DNA from: Streptomyces longispororuber
GTDB lineage: Bacteria > Actinomycetota > Actinomycetes > Streptomycetales > Streptomycetaceae
Length of the DNA: 64,000 bases
Reading direction: 5' to 3'
Assembly: GCF_024448165.1 (NCBI RefSeq)
Contig: NZ_JAMOLN010000013.1
Location: 1-64,000 of the forward strand
Below the pieces are notes generated by a model that was given only the letters and a program-made list of their open reading frames with translations, ran no database searches and was not told the DNA's origin. The translations under genes were made by a program, and so were the position numbers. Positions 25,523 to 35,588 of the stretch are shown in pieces (within the stretch, counting starts at the first letter, position 1; each line of letters starts with the position of its first letter).

Positions 25523-26470
25523 ATGGCTCAGCAGATATCGGATTTCGCGCTTTCCGACGCTCAGATCGAGCAGTTCAACGAGAATGGATTCATCGGTCCG
25601 TTCGACGTGTACGAGCCGGAGGAGATGGACCGCAGCCTGAAGGCGCTGCGGCCCAAGCTGATCAACACGAAGACGTCGATCTACCAGCAGAGCGGTGCCG
25701 TCTCCGGCACCACCAACCTGGCCAACTACGACCGTCACCTCGACGTCGACTTCCTGGCCGACCACATCACCCAGCCCAGCATCGTGGGGCCGGTGACCAG
25801 CCTGGTCGGCCCCGACGCGCTCTGCTGGCGCACCGAGTTCTTCCCCAAGTACCCCGGCGACGAGGGCACCGACTGGCACCAGGCCGACAACTTCTCCAAC
25901 GTGGCCGGCTCGAAGTACCCGCAGATCGTGTGGCCCGAGGACGCGGAGTTCGGCGGCACCATCACCGTGTGGACCGCGTTCACCGACGCCACCGTCGAGA
26001 ACGGCTGCCTGCAGTTCATCCCGGGCTCGCACAAGACGATGAACTACGACGAGTCCAAGGTGATGGAATACGACGCGGATTCCATCAACAAGAAGGAGAA
26101 GGACGGCGTCAGGCGCGGCTTCTTCGGCTATGACTACCGGCAGCTCCAGAAGGACCCGAATTGGAGCCCGGACGAGTCCAAGGCCGTCTCGATGGAGATG
26201 CGCAAGGGCCAGTGCATCGTCTTCTGGTCGACGCTCATGCACGCCTCGCACCCGCACAACGGCCTGACCGACCAGATGCGCCTTGGTTTCGCGGCCCGCT
26301 ACCTGCCGACGTCCGTCCGCGTCTACCCGTACTCCGACGCGCTCGTGGAGTTCGGCGGCGAGGCCAGCCTCGACAAGTTCGGCAACGTCCTGGTCGCCGG
26401 CAAGGACGGCTACGGACACAACCGCTTCGTCGACCGGACCGTCACCGGTCGTCCCTTCGTCACGCGATAG
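25523..26470 (+). CDS. SyrB2-type Fe(II)/2-oxoglutarate halogenase
   Basis: A 315-residue enzyme closely resembling SyrB2 of syringomycin (310 residues): [51 protein letters not shown] and [12 protein letters not shown] all line up with what I recall of SyrB2. The iron site reads His119-Gln-Ala121 and His240. Ala replaces the carboxylate of hydroxylases, which opens the site for chloride, so this is a halogenase of unactivated aliphatic carbon. Arg253 would bind 2-oxoglutarate. Such enzymes act on aminoacyl groups tethered to a carrier protein, and a free carrier and free A domain follow directly. The ATG at 25523 has AAAAGGTGGG upstream. With the flavoprotein two genes on, the product is more likely a cyclopropane than a retained chloride (KtzD/KtzA logic). 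Confidence 0.93.
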   Translation: MAQQISDFALSDAQIEQFNENGFIGPFDVYEPEEMDRSLKALRPKLINTKTSIYQQSGAVSGTTNLANYDRHLDVDFLADHITQPSIVGPVTSLVGPDALCWRTEFFPKYPGDEGTDWHQADNFSNVAGSKYPQIVWPEDAEFGGTITVWTAFTDATVENGCLQFIPGSHKTMNYDESKVMEYDADSINKKEKDGVRRGFFGYDYRQLQKDPNWSPDESKAVSMEMRKGQCIVFWSTLMHASHPHNGLTDQMRLGFAARYLPTSVRVYPYSDALVEFGGEASLDKFGNVLVAGKDGYGHNRFVDRTVTGRPFVTR

Positions 26471-26482
26471 GAGGCCAACTCG

Positions 26483-26734
26483 ATGGCCAGCACAGAGATC
26501 GAGTCCTGGGTCGTGGACACCTGCCGCGAACTGGGGCTGCTGGTGGAGCAACCTGGCGACGACTTCTTCGCCGGCGGCGGCAACTCGCTGACCGCGGTCC
26601 GCCTCATCGCGAAGGCCGAGGAGCGGTTCGGCGAGGACAGCCTGATGCCCGACGACCTCTTCGAGCGCAGCACGGTGCAGGAGATCGCCGCGACGATCCA
26701 GGCGAGCCGGGACCGGTCCCGGGTCCTGGACTGA
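26483..26734 (+). CDS. free peptidyl carrier protein
   Basis: An 83-residue stand-alone thiolation domain. Phosphopantetheine attaches to Ser35 in FFAGGGNSLTAVRL. It has AGGAGG upstream and sits 12 bases after the halogenase and 12 before the A domain. Role by analogy with KtzC or the SyrB1 carrier: it holds the amino acid while the halogenase and flavoprotein work on it, then passes it to the assembly line. Confidence 0.92.
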   Translation: MASTEIESWVVDTCRELGLLVEQPGDDFFAGGGNSLTAVRLIAKAEERFGEDSLMPDDLFERSTVQEIAATIQASRDRSRVLD

Positions 26735-26746
26735 CAGGAGTTCGGC

Positions 26747-28321
26747 ATGGACAGGCTGACCGGCGGCGACGTGGCACTCGCCGTGCACCGGCGGATCAAC
26801 CGCACCGCCGTGCCCTACCCCGACGACCGGGGCGTCAAGGAGCTGTTCGAGGCGGTCGCCGCCCGTCTGCCCGAAGCGACCGCGCTCGTCCACCGGGACC
26901 GCGTGATCACCTACCGCGACCTGAACCGGGCGGCGAACGGGGTCGCCGCGGAGCTGCGGCGCCGCGGCGTCACCCCGGGCGCCGCCGTCGTGATCGGGGT
27001 GGGCCGCTCGCCCGAGCTGATCGCCGCGATCCTCGGCGTGCTCAAGTGCGGCGGCCACTACGTCCCGGTGGACCTCGGCTGGCCGGCGGAGCGCATCCGG
27101 TCGGTCCTGGCGCAGACCGGTGCCGCGCACCTCGTCACCGACACACCGGACGCGGTCGCCGGCCGGTTCCCCGGACTCGACGTCCTGTCGCCGGACGTGC
27201 CGCCCGTCGAGGCGGACCCGGCGCTGCGGACGGGTCCTGACGACCTCGCCTACGTCAACTTCACCTCCGGCTCCACCGGCCGGCCCAAAGGCGTGCCGAT
27301 CCGGCACCGCAGCATCGCCCGCCTGGTCTTCGACGCCCGGTACGCCCGGCTCGGCGAGCGCACCAGGATCCTCCAGCTCGCGCCCGTGTACTTCGACGCG
27401 GCGACGTTCGAGATCTGGGGCGCGCTGCTGCACGGCGGGACGTGCGTGCTCTACCCGTCGCCGTGGATCCGGCTGTCCGAGCTCAAGCGGACCGTCGCCG
27501 CGCACGGTGTCACCGTGGTCTTCCTGACCACGGCACTGTTCAACACCGTGGTGGACGAGGGGCCCGCCGCTCTCGACCAGGTCGAAACCGTCCTGACCGG
27601 CGGCGAGTTGCACTCCATGCGGCACCTGCGCAAGGCGGTGGCCCGCTACGGCCCCGGCAAGGTCGTCAACGTGTACGGCCCGACCGAGTGCACGACGTTC
27701 GCCACCTACTCCCCGCTCGACCTGGACGGGCTGCCGGAGTCCGTCGCCGACCTTCCGATCGGGCTCCCCCTGCAGAACACCCGGCTGTACGTGGTCGACG
27801 GCGACACCCTGTGCCCGCCCGGCCGGGTCGGCGAGATCTGCCTGGCGGGTCCCGGCCTGTCGCCCGGCTACCTCGACGCGCGCGACGCGGCCCGCGGGCA
27901 CTTCGTGGAGCGCGAGATCGACGGGGTCCGCGAACGGCTGTACCGGACCGGTGACCGCGGGCGGCTGCGCGCGGACGGCGAGGTCGTCTTCGAGGGCCGC
28001 CTTGACGACCAGGTGAAGATCAACGGGTTCCGGATCGAGCTCAGCGAGGTCGCCCACCACCTTGACCGGCACCCCGGAGTGCGGTTCAGCCACGTGGCGG
28101 TCGGTGAGAACGGCGCGGGGGAGAAGACACTGATCGCGTTCGCGGTTCCGCGCGACGACCGGTGCACGGCGCAGGAGATCACGGAGTTCCTGGGCGTGCA
28201 CCTGCCGGGTTACATGGTGCCGACGGCGATCCATCTGCGGGACTCCCTCCCTCTGTCCGGAACCGGCAAGGTGGACCGGCAGGCTCTGGTGACGGAGTAC
28301 GCCGTAGGGGGTGCGCAGTGA
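26747..28321 (+). CDS. free adenylation domain, Ile-like code
   Basis: A 524-residue amino-acid-activating enzyme without C or T domain. Core motifs: A3 FTSGSTGRPKG, A5 NVYGPTE, A7 YRTGDRG, A10 GTGKVDR. Aligned by eye to GrsA-PheA, the specificity residues read D-A-F-F-L-G-V-T-F-(K), a branched-chain, isoleucine-like code. That agrees with kutzneride KtzB, which loads Ile for chlorination and cyclopropane formation. It would load the preceding free carrier protein. Its stop overlaps the next gene (GTGA), so the four-gene cassette is one transcription unit. Confidence 0.88.
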   Translation: MDRLTGGDVALAVHRRINRTAVPYPDDRGVKELFEAVAARLPEATALVHRDRVITYRDLNRAANGVAAELRRRGVTPGAAVVIGVGRSPELIAAILGVLKCGGHYVPVDLGWPAERIRSVLAQTGAAHLVTDTPDAVAGRFPGLDVLSPDVPPVEADPALRTGPDDLAYVNFTSGSTGRPKGVPIRHRSIARLVFDARYARLGERTRILQLAPVYFDAATFEIWGALLHGGTCVLYPSPWIRLSELKRTVAAHGVTVVFLTTALFNTVVDEGPAALDQVETVLTGGELHSMRHLRKAVARYGPGKVVNVYGPTECTTFATYSPLDLDGLPESVADLPIGLPLQNTRLYVVDGDTLCPPGRVGEICLAGPGLSPGYLDARDAARGHFVEREIDGVRERLYRTGDRGRLRADGEVVFEGRLDDQVKINGFRIELSEVAHHLDRHPGVRFSHVAVGENGAGEKTLIAFAVPRDDRCTAQEITEFLGVHLPGYMVPTAIHLRDSLPLSGTGKVDRQALVTEYAVGGAQ

Positions 28322-29445
28322 ACGGCGCGTCCTGGGAGACCCCGCGGCACACGGAGTTCCGTACGCGGGTGCGCGACGTGCTGGCGGAGACGGTCCTCCC
28401 GTACGCCGACCGGTGGGAGGAACAGGGCCGGCCGGACCCTGCCGTGTGGAAGGCCCTCGCCGCCGAGGGGCTGCTCGCCCTCGGTCACCACGGCGAGGCG
28501 TTCCTCGACAGCGCGATCCTCCTGGAGGAGCTGGGCCGCACCGGCTACGCGGGCATCCGCGCCGGCATCGGCGTGCACGCCTACATGGCCACCTCGTACC
28601 TCGACCTGTTCGGCACGCCCGAGCAGAAGGAGGCGTACCTGGAACCGGCCCGCCGGGGCGAACGCGTCGCCGCGCTCGCCATCACCGAGGCGGACGCCGG
28701 CTCGGACCTCAGCCGGCTCAGCACCCGGGCCCGCCCCCGCGACGGCGGCGGTCTGCTGGTCGACGGCGAGAAGCTCTATGTCGCCAACGGCTCCCAGGCG
28801 TCGTTCTTCGTCGCGCTCGTGCGGACCCGGGACGAGGCCGCGACGCCCCGCCGGGGCCTGACCGGCGCGAGCCTGCTGCTGATCGACGCCGACACCCCGG
28901 GGGTGCGGCGCACGGCACAGCGGATGCTGGGCTGGCGCTCCGCCGACATCTGCACGGTCGTCCTCGACGACGTCGTCGTCCCCGACGACCGGGTGCTCGG
29001 CCGCAAGGACCACGCGCTGATGCACGTGATCCGCGGCCTGGACTTCGAGCGGCTGGTCGCCGGGCTCCTCGCGGTCGGCGGCGTCGCCCACTGTCTGGAC
29101 CTGCTGAACGGGCACATCCGCCGCCGCCGGGTCAAGGACACCCCGCTGTACGGGCATCAGGTCGTGCGCCACGCGTTCGCCGAGCTCACGGCCGACCACG
29201 AACTGGTCACCCAGTACGGCCGGCACGCGGCCCTGCTGCACAGCCGCGGTGAACTGGACAGCCGCACGGCGACCGTGCTCAAGCTCAAGGCGACCGAACT
29301 CGCGGTGCGGGCTGCTCACGTCTGTCTCCAATTCCACGGGGCGCAAGGGTGCCTGGACGAGTCCACGGCGGCCCGGCTCTACCGCGACGCCTCGGCGGGC
29401 ACGATCGCGGCCGGTGCCAGTGAGCTGCTACGCGAGCTGATCTGA
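28318..29445 (+). CDS. acyl-CoA-dehydrogenase-like flavoprotein, probable cyclopropane former (KtzA-like)
   Basis: A 375-residue FAD protein of the acyl-CoA dehydrogenase family: ALAITEADAGSDLS, GEKLYVANGSQASFF, LGWRSADIC and the C-terminal FHGAQGCLDEST...YRDAS are family landmarks. In kutzneride biosynthesis KtzA, of the same family, abstracts the alpha proton of gamma-chloro-Ile on a carrier protein and closes a cyclopropane (allocoronamic acid). The same gene neighbours (halogenase, carrier, A domain) make that role the first choice here. Simple alpha,beta-dehydrogenation of the tethered residue is the alternative. Its end overlaps the convergent LAL regulator by 18 bases. Confidence 0.85.
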   Translation: MNGASWETPRHTEFRTRVRDVLAETVLPYADRWEEQGRPDPAVWKALAAEGLLALGHHGEAFLDSAILLEELGRTGYAGIRAGIGVHAYMATSYLDLFGTPEQKEAYLEPARRGERVAALAITEADAGSDLSRLSTRARPRDGGGLLVDGEKLYVANGSQASFFVALVRTRDEAATPRRGLTGASLLLIDADTPGVRRTAQRMLGWRSADICTVVLDDVVVPDDRVLGRKDHALMHVIRGLDFERLVAGLLAVGGVAHCLDLLNGHIRRRRVKDTPLYGHQVVRHAFAELTADHELVTQYGRHAALLHSRGELDSRTATVLKLKATELAVRAAHVCLQFHGAQGCLDESTAARLYRDASAGTIAAGASELLRELI

Positions 29446-32268
29446 GGCGCCGACCGGCGTCGGCCGGTCGGCGAACCGGGCGTCGGTGAACCGGGCCGCC
29501 CGGCCGATCGAGGTGGCGACCTGGGCCCGCGAACCGACGTCGAGCTTCTTGAAGATCCGGCCGAGGTGGGTCTCCACGGTCTTGTGGCTGAGCCGCAGCG
29601 CGCGGGCGATCTGCTGATTGGTGCAACCGTCGCTGACCAGCACCGAGATCTCCCGCTCCCGGCTGCTCAGCCGGGCAAGACGGGCGTCGGCCGACTGGGC
29701 AGGCGCGCTCGTGGCCAGGTCGTCGGTGTGGTCCAGATATCCGTGGGCCCCACGGTCGCGCAGCAGGACCTGCGCCTCGTCGAGCTGGCGGCGGGCCACC
29801 GCGGAGTCGATGCCCGCCCAGGCCGCCGCGACGGCCAGATGGGCCCGGACCACGTCGAGCGGCCGGCCGGCCCGGGTCAGCGTGACGACCGCGCTGGACG
29901 CGAAGACGGCGGCCCTGAGCGGATCGGTGACCCGGTGGTGATGGGCCCGCGCCAGCAGCGCCAGACCTGTCGCACCCGGCAACCGCAGCCGGCCCGCGGC
30001 CTCTTCGGCCACCGTCGCCCACCGCCCCGCCTCGGTCGCCGAACCGCGCCGCTCCCCTTCGAGACGGGCGAGGACCTCGGCGACGGCGGGCACCATCGAG
30101 ACGACGGGGAACGAGGCGGCACGCCGCACGGTCCCGGTCGACAGGAGTTCCCTGCACAGTTCCTGGTCGCCCGTGTCGAAGGTCGTCTCCAGCAGCGACA
30201 GCCGCACGCGGTCCGCCCACGGCTCGCGCCACGCCTCCGCCCGCCGGGCCGCCTCCCGCGCCTCGCGCAGGGCCGCCGCCCGGTCGCCGCCGATCCACGC
30301 GGCCCGGGCGAGCCCGGCCCCCGCCTCGGCCAGCAGACAGTCGCTGCCGATCCGGTCCGCCGCGCGCATCGCCCGGTGACCCGACTCGATCGCCAGGTCG
30401 ACGCGCCCGAGCCGTAGCCTGACCTCGGCGAGCCCGGTCGCGAACTGCGGTACGAGGTGGTCGAGTTCGTGGGCCGCGGCGATGCCGAGACCCCGCTCGA
30501 AGTGCCGTGCGGCCGCCGCGTCCTGCTCCAGCCGGGCCAGGGACCTGGCCAGCCAGTACAGCGGGTCGAGCCGGCCGACGAGAGCGGTGTCGTCGAGCCC
30601 GTCGAGCAGGGCCGCCACGCCGTCGAGCCGGGCGGTCGCCTGCGCGGTGCGGCCCGCGTCCGCGTCCTGGGCGCCGAGCAGCGCCCCGGCGTACGCGCGG
30701 GCCAGCGGGTCGGACCGGTCGGTGGCCCAGCGTGCCGCGGGCGGGGCGCCGCCGGGCAGCGGGGTGCCGCGCTCCAGCGCCGCCGCGAGCCGCGCCAGGT
30801 CGATCAGGGCGAGTGCCTCGGGTTCGCCGGCCACGTCCGGCCGCACCGCGTCCAGCAGGGACTCGGCCAGGGCGTACCGGCCCAGCAGGCGCTGCGCGCG
30901 GGCCCGCCACTCGGCGGCCTCCGCCCGCAGCACGAGCGGGACTTCGGTGCCGGGCGACGCGGTCCGGTCGAGGACGTCGAGGGCCTCGCTGGGCCGTCCG
31001 GCGACGACCAGGGCCTTGCCGGTGCGCACCCGCTGCGCGTAGAGGAGGGTGCCGTCCCCGGGGGCGCAGGTGTGGTCGGCCGGTCGCGGCAGCAGGCCCG
31101 AGCGGACCCGGTCGGCGACCGGTGTCCGGTGCGGTACGGGTCCTGCCTGGCCGTGGGCGCACGGGGCGGGCAGCGGGACGAGCCCGGTCGCCGCGGTGTG
31201 CGCGGCGAGCCGCCACCGCTCACTCGTGGAGTGGTAGGCGGTGGCCCGCAGCAGGGAGTTCCGGAACCGGTACTGGTCGGCGAGTTCGCCGGGCCTGACG
31301 ATGTCCTCGCGCAGCAGCTCGGCGACGGCGTCGGCGAGGCGCTCGGCGGGCAGTTCGGTGAGGGACCGCAGCTCGTGGAGGGTGAACGCGTCCCCGAGGA
31401 CCGCCGCGGACTGCGCGACGAGCCAGCCGTCGCCCGTCACGGCGCGGAACTCCTCGAGGAAGCGGGTGAAGGGGGTGAGTCCGGGGGCGTCGGGCGCGGT
31501 CCCGCCGTAGGCGCGGGGCGCCGCCGCCAGGGCAAGCAGCAGCCCCGGGTTGCCGCCCGCCCGGCCGGTCAGGGCCCTGCGCAGCGGCCGGGCCGTCCCC
31601 TCGGGCAGGAGCGCGTCGAGCTCCGGCTCGGGCAGGGGGCCGAGTTCGATCCGGTGCGTTCCCGGGACGGACGCCAGGAGTCCGCGCAGGCGCAGCGGGG
31701 ACTGGCGGTCGCGATGGGCGACCACGATGACGAGGCGGGCGTCGGGCGGCCTGCGCACGAGGCTCTCCAGCAGGTCGAGCGAGGCCGGGTCCGCCCAGTG
31801 GACGTCGTCCAGGGCGAGCACGAGACCGCTCGACTCCGTGAGCCCGCGCACCGCCTGACGCAGCGCCGATCCCATCGGGCCCGGTGCGACCGGGCCGGGC
31901 GCGGGGGCGGGCCCGGCCGTCAGGTCCAGTGCGGGGAACACCCCGCCGAGCACCTGCCGGCAGGTGCTCGGCAGGTTCCGCAGAACCGTGCCGGCCCGGT
32001 CGGCGAAAATCTCGTCGAACGCGTCGGAGAACAACTGATAAGGCGCGGCGCCCGCGGCGGGGCCCGCCGCGGCGTGCGCGACGGACCAGCCCTGCTTTCT
32101 GGCGTCATCGAGTATCCGGTGCAGCAACCGGGTCTTTCCTGTCCAGGGCTGTCCCAGAATCTCCACGACGGCGGGAGTCGTACGCTGCGGGTCGAATAGG
32201 CGACCCGTATCCGCTTTCGTGGACCGGCCGGTCGGGACCGGCCGTGGAATTGCCCCGTCACCTTCCAT
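29428..32268 (-). CDS. LAL-type (large ATP-binding LuxR) regulator
   Basis: A 946-residue transcriptional regulator. Walker A is GQPWTGKTR near residue 40, Walker B-like [15 protein letters not shown] near 135, and the middle is a long Ala/Leu-rich helical-repeat region. The C-terminus is a LuxR HTH ([20 protein letters not shown] ... [19 protein letters not shown], about 870-930). LAL proteins are usual cluster-situated activators in Streptomyces. It is the last gene of the minus operon, overlapping the MbtH gene by 11 bases, and likely controls the NRPS genes. Confidence 0.9.
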   Translation of the reverse strand: MEGDGAIPRPVPTGRSTKADTGRLFDPQRTTPAVVEILGQPWTGKTRLLHRILDDARKQGWSVAHAAAGPAAGAAPYQLFSDAFDEIFADRAGTVLRNLPSTCRQVLGGVFPALDLTAGPAPAPGPVAPGPMGSALRQAVRGLTESSGLVLALDDVHWADPASLDLLESLVRRPPDARLVIVVAHRDRQSPLRLRGLLASVPGTHRIELGPLPEPELDALLPEGTARPLRRALTGRAGGNPGLLLALAAAPRAYGGTAPDAPGLTPFTRFLEEFRAVTGDGWLVAQSAAVLGDAFTLHELRSLTELPAERLADAVAELLREDIVRPGELADQYRFRNSLLRATAYHSTSERWRLAAHTAATGLVPLPAPCAHGQAGPVPHRTPVADRVRSGLLPRPADHTCAPGDGTLLYAQRVRTGKALVVAGRPSEALDVLDRTASPGTEVPLVLRAEAAEWRARAQRLLGRYALAESLLDAVRPDVAGEPEALALIDLARLAAALERGTPLPGGAPPAARWATDRSDPLARAYAGALLGAQDADAGRTAQATARLDGVAALLDGLDDTALVGRLDPLYWLARSLARLEQDAAAARHFERGLGIAAAHELDHLVPQFATGLAEVRLRLGRVDLAIESGHRAMRAADRIGSDCLLAEAGAGLARAAWIGGDRAAALREAREAARRAEAWREPWADRVRLSLLETTFDTGDQELCRELLSTGTVRRAASFPVVSMVPAVAEVLARLEGERRGSATEAGRWATVAEEAAGRLRLPGATGLALLARAHHHRVTDPLRAAVFASSAVVTLTRAGRPLDVVRAHLAVAAAWAGIDSAVARRQLDEAQVLLRDRGAHGYLDHTDDLATSAPAQSADARLARLSSREREISVLVSDGCTNQQIARALRLSHKTVETHLGRIFKKLDVGSRAQVATSIGRAARFTDARFADRPTPVGASDQLA

Positions 32269-32527
32269 GAACGGCGATCTCTTCCTGAGCAGGGGGCGCG
32301 CTCGCCCCCGACGGCCGGCTCTCGCCCGCCATCGCGCGGCGCAGACTCAGCGGCCGCATATCGGTCCAGTGCGCCTCGATGTATTCCAGGCACTGCTCCT
32401 TGGCGGTCGGCTCCAGCACGGCACGCCAGCCGGCCGGAATCTCTTTTCCGTCGGGCCAGATCGAGTACTGCTCCTCTTCGTTGATCACAACGACATGGCG
32501 CTCGGAACTGTCGGTAGACACACTCAT
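32258..32527 (-). CDS. MbtH-like protein
   Basis: An 89-residue partner protein that many NRPS adenylation domains need for folding or activity. The MbtH signature is complete: [38 protein letters not shown] disordered tail of about 25 residues follows. Only one MbtH gene is seen, so it probably serves all A domains of the right cluster. Confidence 0.94.
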   Translation of the reverse strand: MSVSTDSSERHVVVINEEEQYSIWPDGKEIPAGWRAVLEPTAKEQCLEYIEAHWTDMRPLSLRRAMAGESRPSGASAPPAQEEIAVHGR

Positions 32528-32660
32528 CTCCCTACATGACCTTTGTGTGGTGGCAACTGCAGGTATGGGCTGTCGATCTGCCCGTCGAGCCGATTGTGCG
32601 AAATCCTATTCGCAGCCGCTCAAGAAGGGCTTGGAAGTTGCCATAGGCGACGCGGGCCGG

Positions 32661-32678
32661 CCCGGCAGAAGAGCCGGG
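32661..32678 (-). terminator. hairpin between thioesterase and MbtH genes
   Basis: CCCGGC-AGAAGA-GCCGGG, a perfect 6-base stem with a 6-base loop, in a 226-base gap with no gene. It may be an attenuator or partial terminator separating the NRPS part of the operon from mbtH and the regulator. There is no T-run. Confidence 0.3.
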
Positions 32679-32753
32679 GAACACGGCCCGAAATTCCGTC
32701 ACGTCGCGTTTGGGCGCAGGTCAATTAGTGGGAAGGCCGTTCCACGCCCAAGA

Positions 32754-33539
32754 TCACGCGTACTCTTCGGCCCGCCCCGCGAGGGCCTGCCGGAGCTCGC
32801 CGGCGATCTCGGGGACCCGGGCGAGGAGGTAGAAGTGGCCGCCCGGATGCACGGACAGGGCGGCGGGCGCGGTGGTGACCGCGGACCACGCCCCGGCCTC
32901 GGACGGGGGCACGCGCGGGTCCTCGGCACCGGTCATGGCGATCACCGGGCAGGTGAGCGGCGGACCGGGGGCGGCGCGATAGGTCTCCACCGCCTCGAAG
33001 TCGGCGCGCAGGGCGGGCAGCGCCAGCCTGAGGAGGCCCGGATGCTCCGGCGGAGGGCCGTCCGCCCCGTTCAGGTGCGCCACTTCGGCGAGGATCGCGT
33101 CGTCGCCGAGGTGGTGGAAGGCCGGTCCTGGCGGCAGGAACGGGCCGCGCCGGGCGGAGGCCACGAGCAGGGACGCGGGGCGGCCGTCGGCCTCCAGCCG
33201 GCGGGCCAGCTCGAAGGCGACGACGGCGCCCATGCTGTGGCCGAACAGGGCGAGGGGCGTGGTGTCCTCGGGGTCCAGCAGGCGGAAGAGCGCGTCGGCC
33301 AGCGGCGCGATGGACCGGGCCGCCGGCTCCCTCCGCCGGTCCTGGCGGCCGGGGTACTGCACGGCCAGGACGTTCACCTCCGGTGCCAGGGCTTGGGAGA
33401 AGGGGAGGTAGTCGCCGGCCGAACCGCCCGCGTGCGGCACGTACAGCAGTCGTGGCGCCCCGGGCAGCGCGGGCCTGAACTGCCTGATCCACAGGTCGCG
33501 TTCGGACCGGGGCGCGGTGGGCAGGGTGGGCGCGGTCAT
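32754..33539 (-). CDS. type II thioesterase
   Basis: A 261-residue alpha/beta-hydrolase of the RifR/SrfAD type, which clears misloaded carrier proteins. Nucleophile Ser in GHSMG near residue 103, His in PGGHFYLL near 236, and the N-terminal LYVPHAGGSAGDYLPFS pattern. Its ATG overlaps the stop of the small dehydrogenase gene. A second protein of this type lies at 45.4 kb, so the cluster has two. Confidence 0.92.
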   Translation of the reverse strand: MTAPTLPTAPRSERDLWIRQFRPALPGAPRLLYVPHAGGSAGDYLPFSQALAPEVNVLAVQYPGRQDRRREPAARSIAPLADALFRLLDPEDTTPLALFGHSMGAVVAFELARRLEADGRPASLLVASARRGPFLPPGPAFHHLGDDAILAEVAHLNGADGPPPEHPGLLRLALPALRADFEAVETYRAAPGPPLTCPVIAMTGAEDPRVPPSEAGAWSAVTTAPAALSVHPGGHFYLLARVPEIAGELRQALAGRAEEYA

Positions 33540-34432
33540 CGGCGCAGGGCGGACTCGGTGAGCGCACGGCGGTAGAAGAGCTGTGCGTCGTCCTCGTCGA
33601 GCAGTCCCGACGCGCCGTGCAGCTGGAGGGTCTCCGTCGCGGTGTCCACGGCGAGTTCACGGGCGAGGCGCAGCGCGTGCGCGGGCTCGTCCGCACAGTG
33701 GATCAGGCTGCGGACGGCTTCGAGGCGGGCGGCCAGCGCCGCGAGCCGGAAGGCGGGGGACTGGTGCGCGCCGAGCGGCTTGCCGAAGACGGTCCTGCGG
33801 CGGGCGTGCGCGGTGGCGAGGTCCAGGGCGCCCCGGCTCAGACCGGCCAGGTAGGCGGCCTGACCGGAGCGGATCCGGTCGGTCAGGGCGCGGGGGTCGG
33901 CGAGCCGGCCGGACAGCACGAGCGGCACGTCGGCGGCCACCTCGACGGTGAAGAGCCCGCCGCCGCCGAGATCGGCGTGCTCGGTCAGCCGGACGCCCGG
34001 CCGGTCGAGCTCGACGACGCCGAACTCGGCGCCGTCCACGGTGAGCAGCAGGTCGGCCTGGTCCGCGCAGCGCACGAAGCGCCGGTCGGGCCCGGCCAGC
34101 GCCGCCGCGAGCTCGCCCGCTCGCAGCGCGTCGAGCAGCTCCGCCGTGCGTGGCGACGCGGGGAGCGCGGCGAGCGCCTCGACGGCCGCCACCGTGTCGA
34201 GGTAGGGCCCGCGGTAGAGGGTCTCGCCCAGCAGTTCGGCGACGGGCAGGGCGGCCTGCGGGTCGTGCAGCGCGCCCGCCTGGGCCAGCGCGGCCCACAC
34301 GGCGCCCTGGGCGGACGCCGCCTCGGCGGACAGCGGGCGTTCGCCGAGCCGGCGCAGCACGGGGCGCAGCTCGGGCGCGAAGACGTCGCTCAGCGGGTCG
34401 GCGGCGGTCAGCGTGGCCGGGGTGGTCGTCAC
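33536..34432 (-). CDS. acyl-CoA dehydrogenase family, short subunit
   Basis: A 298-residue member of the acyl-CoA dehydrogenase family, about 80 residues shorter than usual. The C-terminal half is recognisable (RRTVFGKPLGAHQSPAFRLA and LQLHGASGLLDEDDAQLFYRRA); the N-terminal half is Ala/Leu-rich and has lost the usual flavin-binding TEP/GSD segment. It overlaps the full-length dehydrogenase gene by 4 bases (GTGA). Pairs of one long and one short subunit are known to form heterotetramers in actinobacterial steroid degradation (ChsE1/ChsE2), and I infer the same here. GTG start at 34432. Confidence 0.8.
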   Translation of the reverse strand: MTTTPATLTAADPLSDVFAPELRPVLRRLGERPLSAEAASAQGAVWAALAQAGALHDPQAALPVAELLGETLYRGPYLDTVAAVEALAALPASPRTAELLDALRAGELAAALAGPDRRFVRCADQADLLLTVDGAEFGVVELDRPGVRLTEHADLGGGGLFTVEVAADVPLVLSGRLADPRALTDRIRSGQAAYLAGLSRGALDLATAHARRRTVFGKPLGAHQSPAFRLAALAARLEAVRSLIHCADEPAHALRLARELAVDTATETLQLHGASGLLDEDDAQLFYRRALTESALRR

Positions 34433-35586
34433 AGCAACTCCAGGTGCGAGGTCGCGATGGTGCGCAGCATCACCTCGGACGTGCCCGAGGCGAGGGTGAG
34501 CGTCGGGGCGTAGCGCAGCGCCCGCGCGACGCGTCCGAGGTCCGGCGCGTCGGGGTCCTGATTGGTCAACAGGCCGTCCCTGCCACGTAGTTCGAGGCAG
34601 AACCGGGCCACTTCGCGCGCCTGCTCGGTGACGTACCACTTGGACATGGCGGCCAGCACCGGATCGGCCCGGCCCGCGTCGAGCCCGGCCACCATCCGCC
34701 AGGCGAGGGCGTGCCCGGCCGTCAGCCGCGCGTCGAGCTCGGTGTACCGGTCCCGCAGGGCGTCGGGGACCGCGTCGGCCACCGAGTCGAGCCAGTGCCG
34801 GATCTTGGCGTGGAAGTCGATGCCGGTCCGCTCCAGCACCAGCAGTTCGCTGATCATCCGCCAGCCGTCGTCCACCTCGCCGAGCACGTCGTCGCGGGTC
34901 AGCCGGACCCCGTCGACGGAGATCTCGCAGAAGGCGTCGTCGGTGAGGTTCGGCAGCGTACGGATCGTCACGCCGGGGGAGCGCAGCGGGAGCAGGAACA
35001 GCCCGATGCCGGGCATGGTGCCGGGCACGGTGATCGCCGCGCACAGCGCCGTGTCGGCGAACCCGGACTTCTGGTTGAACACCTTGGTGCCGTACAGCCG
35101 CCAGGCGCCGTCGCCGTCGGGCTCGGCCCGCGTGGTCATCCGGCCGAGGTCGGACCCGGCCTGCGGCTCGGTGAACAGTACGGTGGCGATCTGCTCGCCG
35201 CGCGCCAACGCCGGGAGCAGCCGGGCCCGTTGGGCGTCGGTGCCGCTGTCGAGGACGAAGCGTCCCACGATGTCGACGCTCAGCACGTGCGCGTCGTCCG
35301 GCACCCCGGCGAGGATCATCTCCTCGGTGACCACGGCGGACTCGTAGTGGCCGAGCCCGGCGCCGCCGTACCGCTCGGGCCAGCTCGGCGCGAGCCAGCC
35401 GCGCTCGCCGAGCAGCCGGTAGGTCTCCAGCAGCCCCGGCTCCTCGCCGGGCGGCAGCCGCCGGATCCGGCCGACCTCCTCCTGGACGCGGTCGGAGCGC
35501 AGCAGCGCGCGCACCTCCTCGCGGAAGGCGCGTTGCGCGGGTGTCGGCCGGGTGTCGGGCACGTCGGCCACGGGCAGGTTCGTCAT
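34429..35586 (-). CDS. acyl-CoA dehydrogenase family, full-length subunit
   Basis: A 385-residue flavoprotein: LGERGWLAPSWPERYGGAG, ATVLFTEPQAGSDLGRMTT, GTKVFNQKSGFADTAL and the C-terminal ASGTSEVMLRTIA are classical family marks. Together with the short subunit downstream it would oxidise an acyl or aminoacyl thioester, presumably on an NRPS carrier or on an acyl-CoA building block; the substrate cannot be read from the sequence. It starts 3 bases after the NRPS stop; a GTG at 35592 would overlap it. Confidence 0.88.
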   Translation of the reverse strand: MTNLPVADVPDTRPTPAQRAFREEVRALLRSDRVQEEVGRIRRLPPGEEPGLLETYRLLGERGWLAPSWPERYGGAGLGHYESAVVTEEMILAGVPDDAHVLSVDIVGRFVLDSGTDAQRARLLPALARGEQIATVLFTEPQAGSDLGRMTTRAEPDGDGAWRLYGTKVFNQKSGFADTALCAAITVPGTMPGIGLFLLPLRSPGVTIRTLPNLTDDAFCEISVDGVRLTRDDVLGEVDDGWRMISELLVLERTGIDFHAKIRHWLDSVADAVPDALRDRYTELDARLTAGHALAWRMVAGLDAGRADPVLAAMSKWYVTEQAREVARFCLELRGRDGLLTNQDPDAPDLGRVARALRYAPTLTLASGTSEVMLRTIATSHLELL

Positions 35587-35588
35587 GG

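Noticed and set aside
25523..26470. Phytanoyl-CoA-type hydroxylase
   Set aside because: The iron-binding motif is His-Gln-Ala, so the carboxylate ligand of hydroxylases is missing, and the whole protein follows SyrB2.
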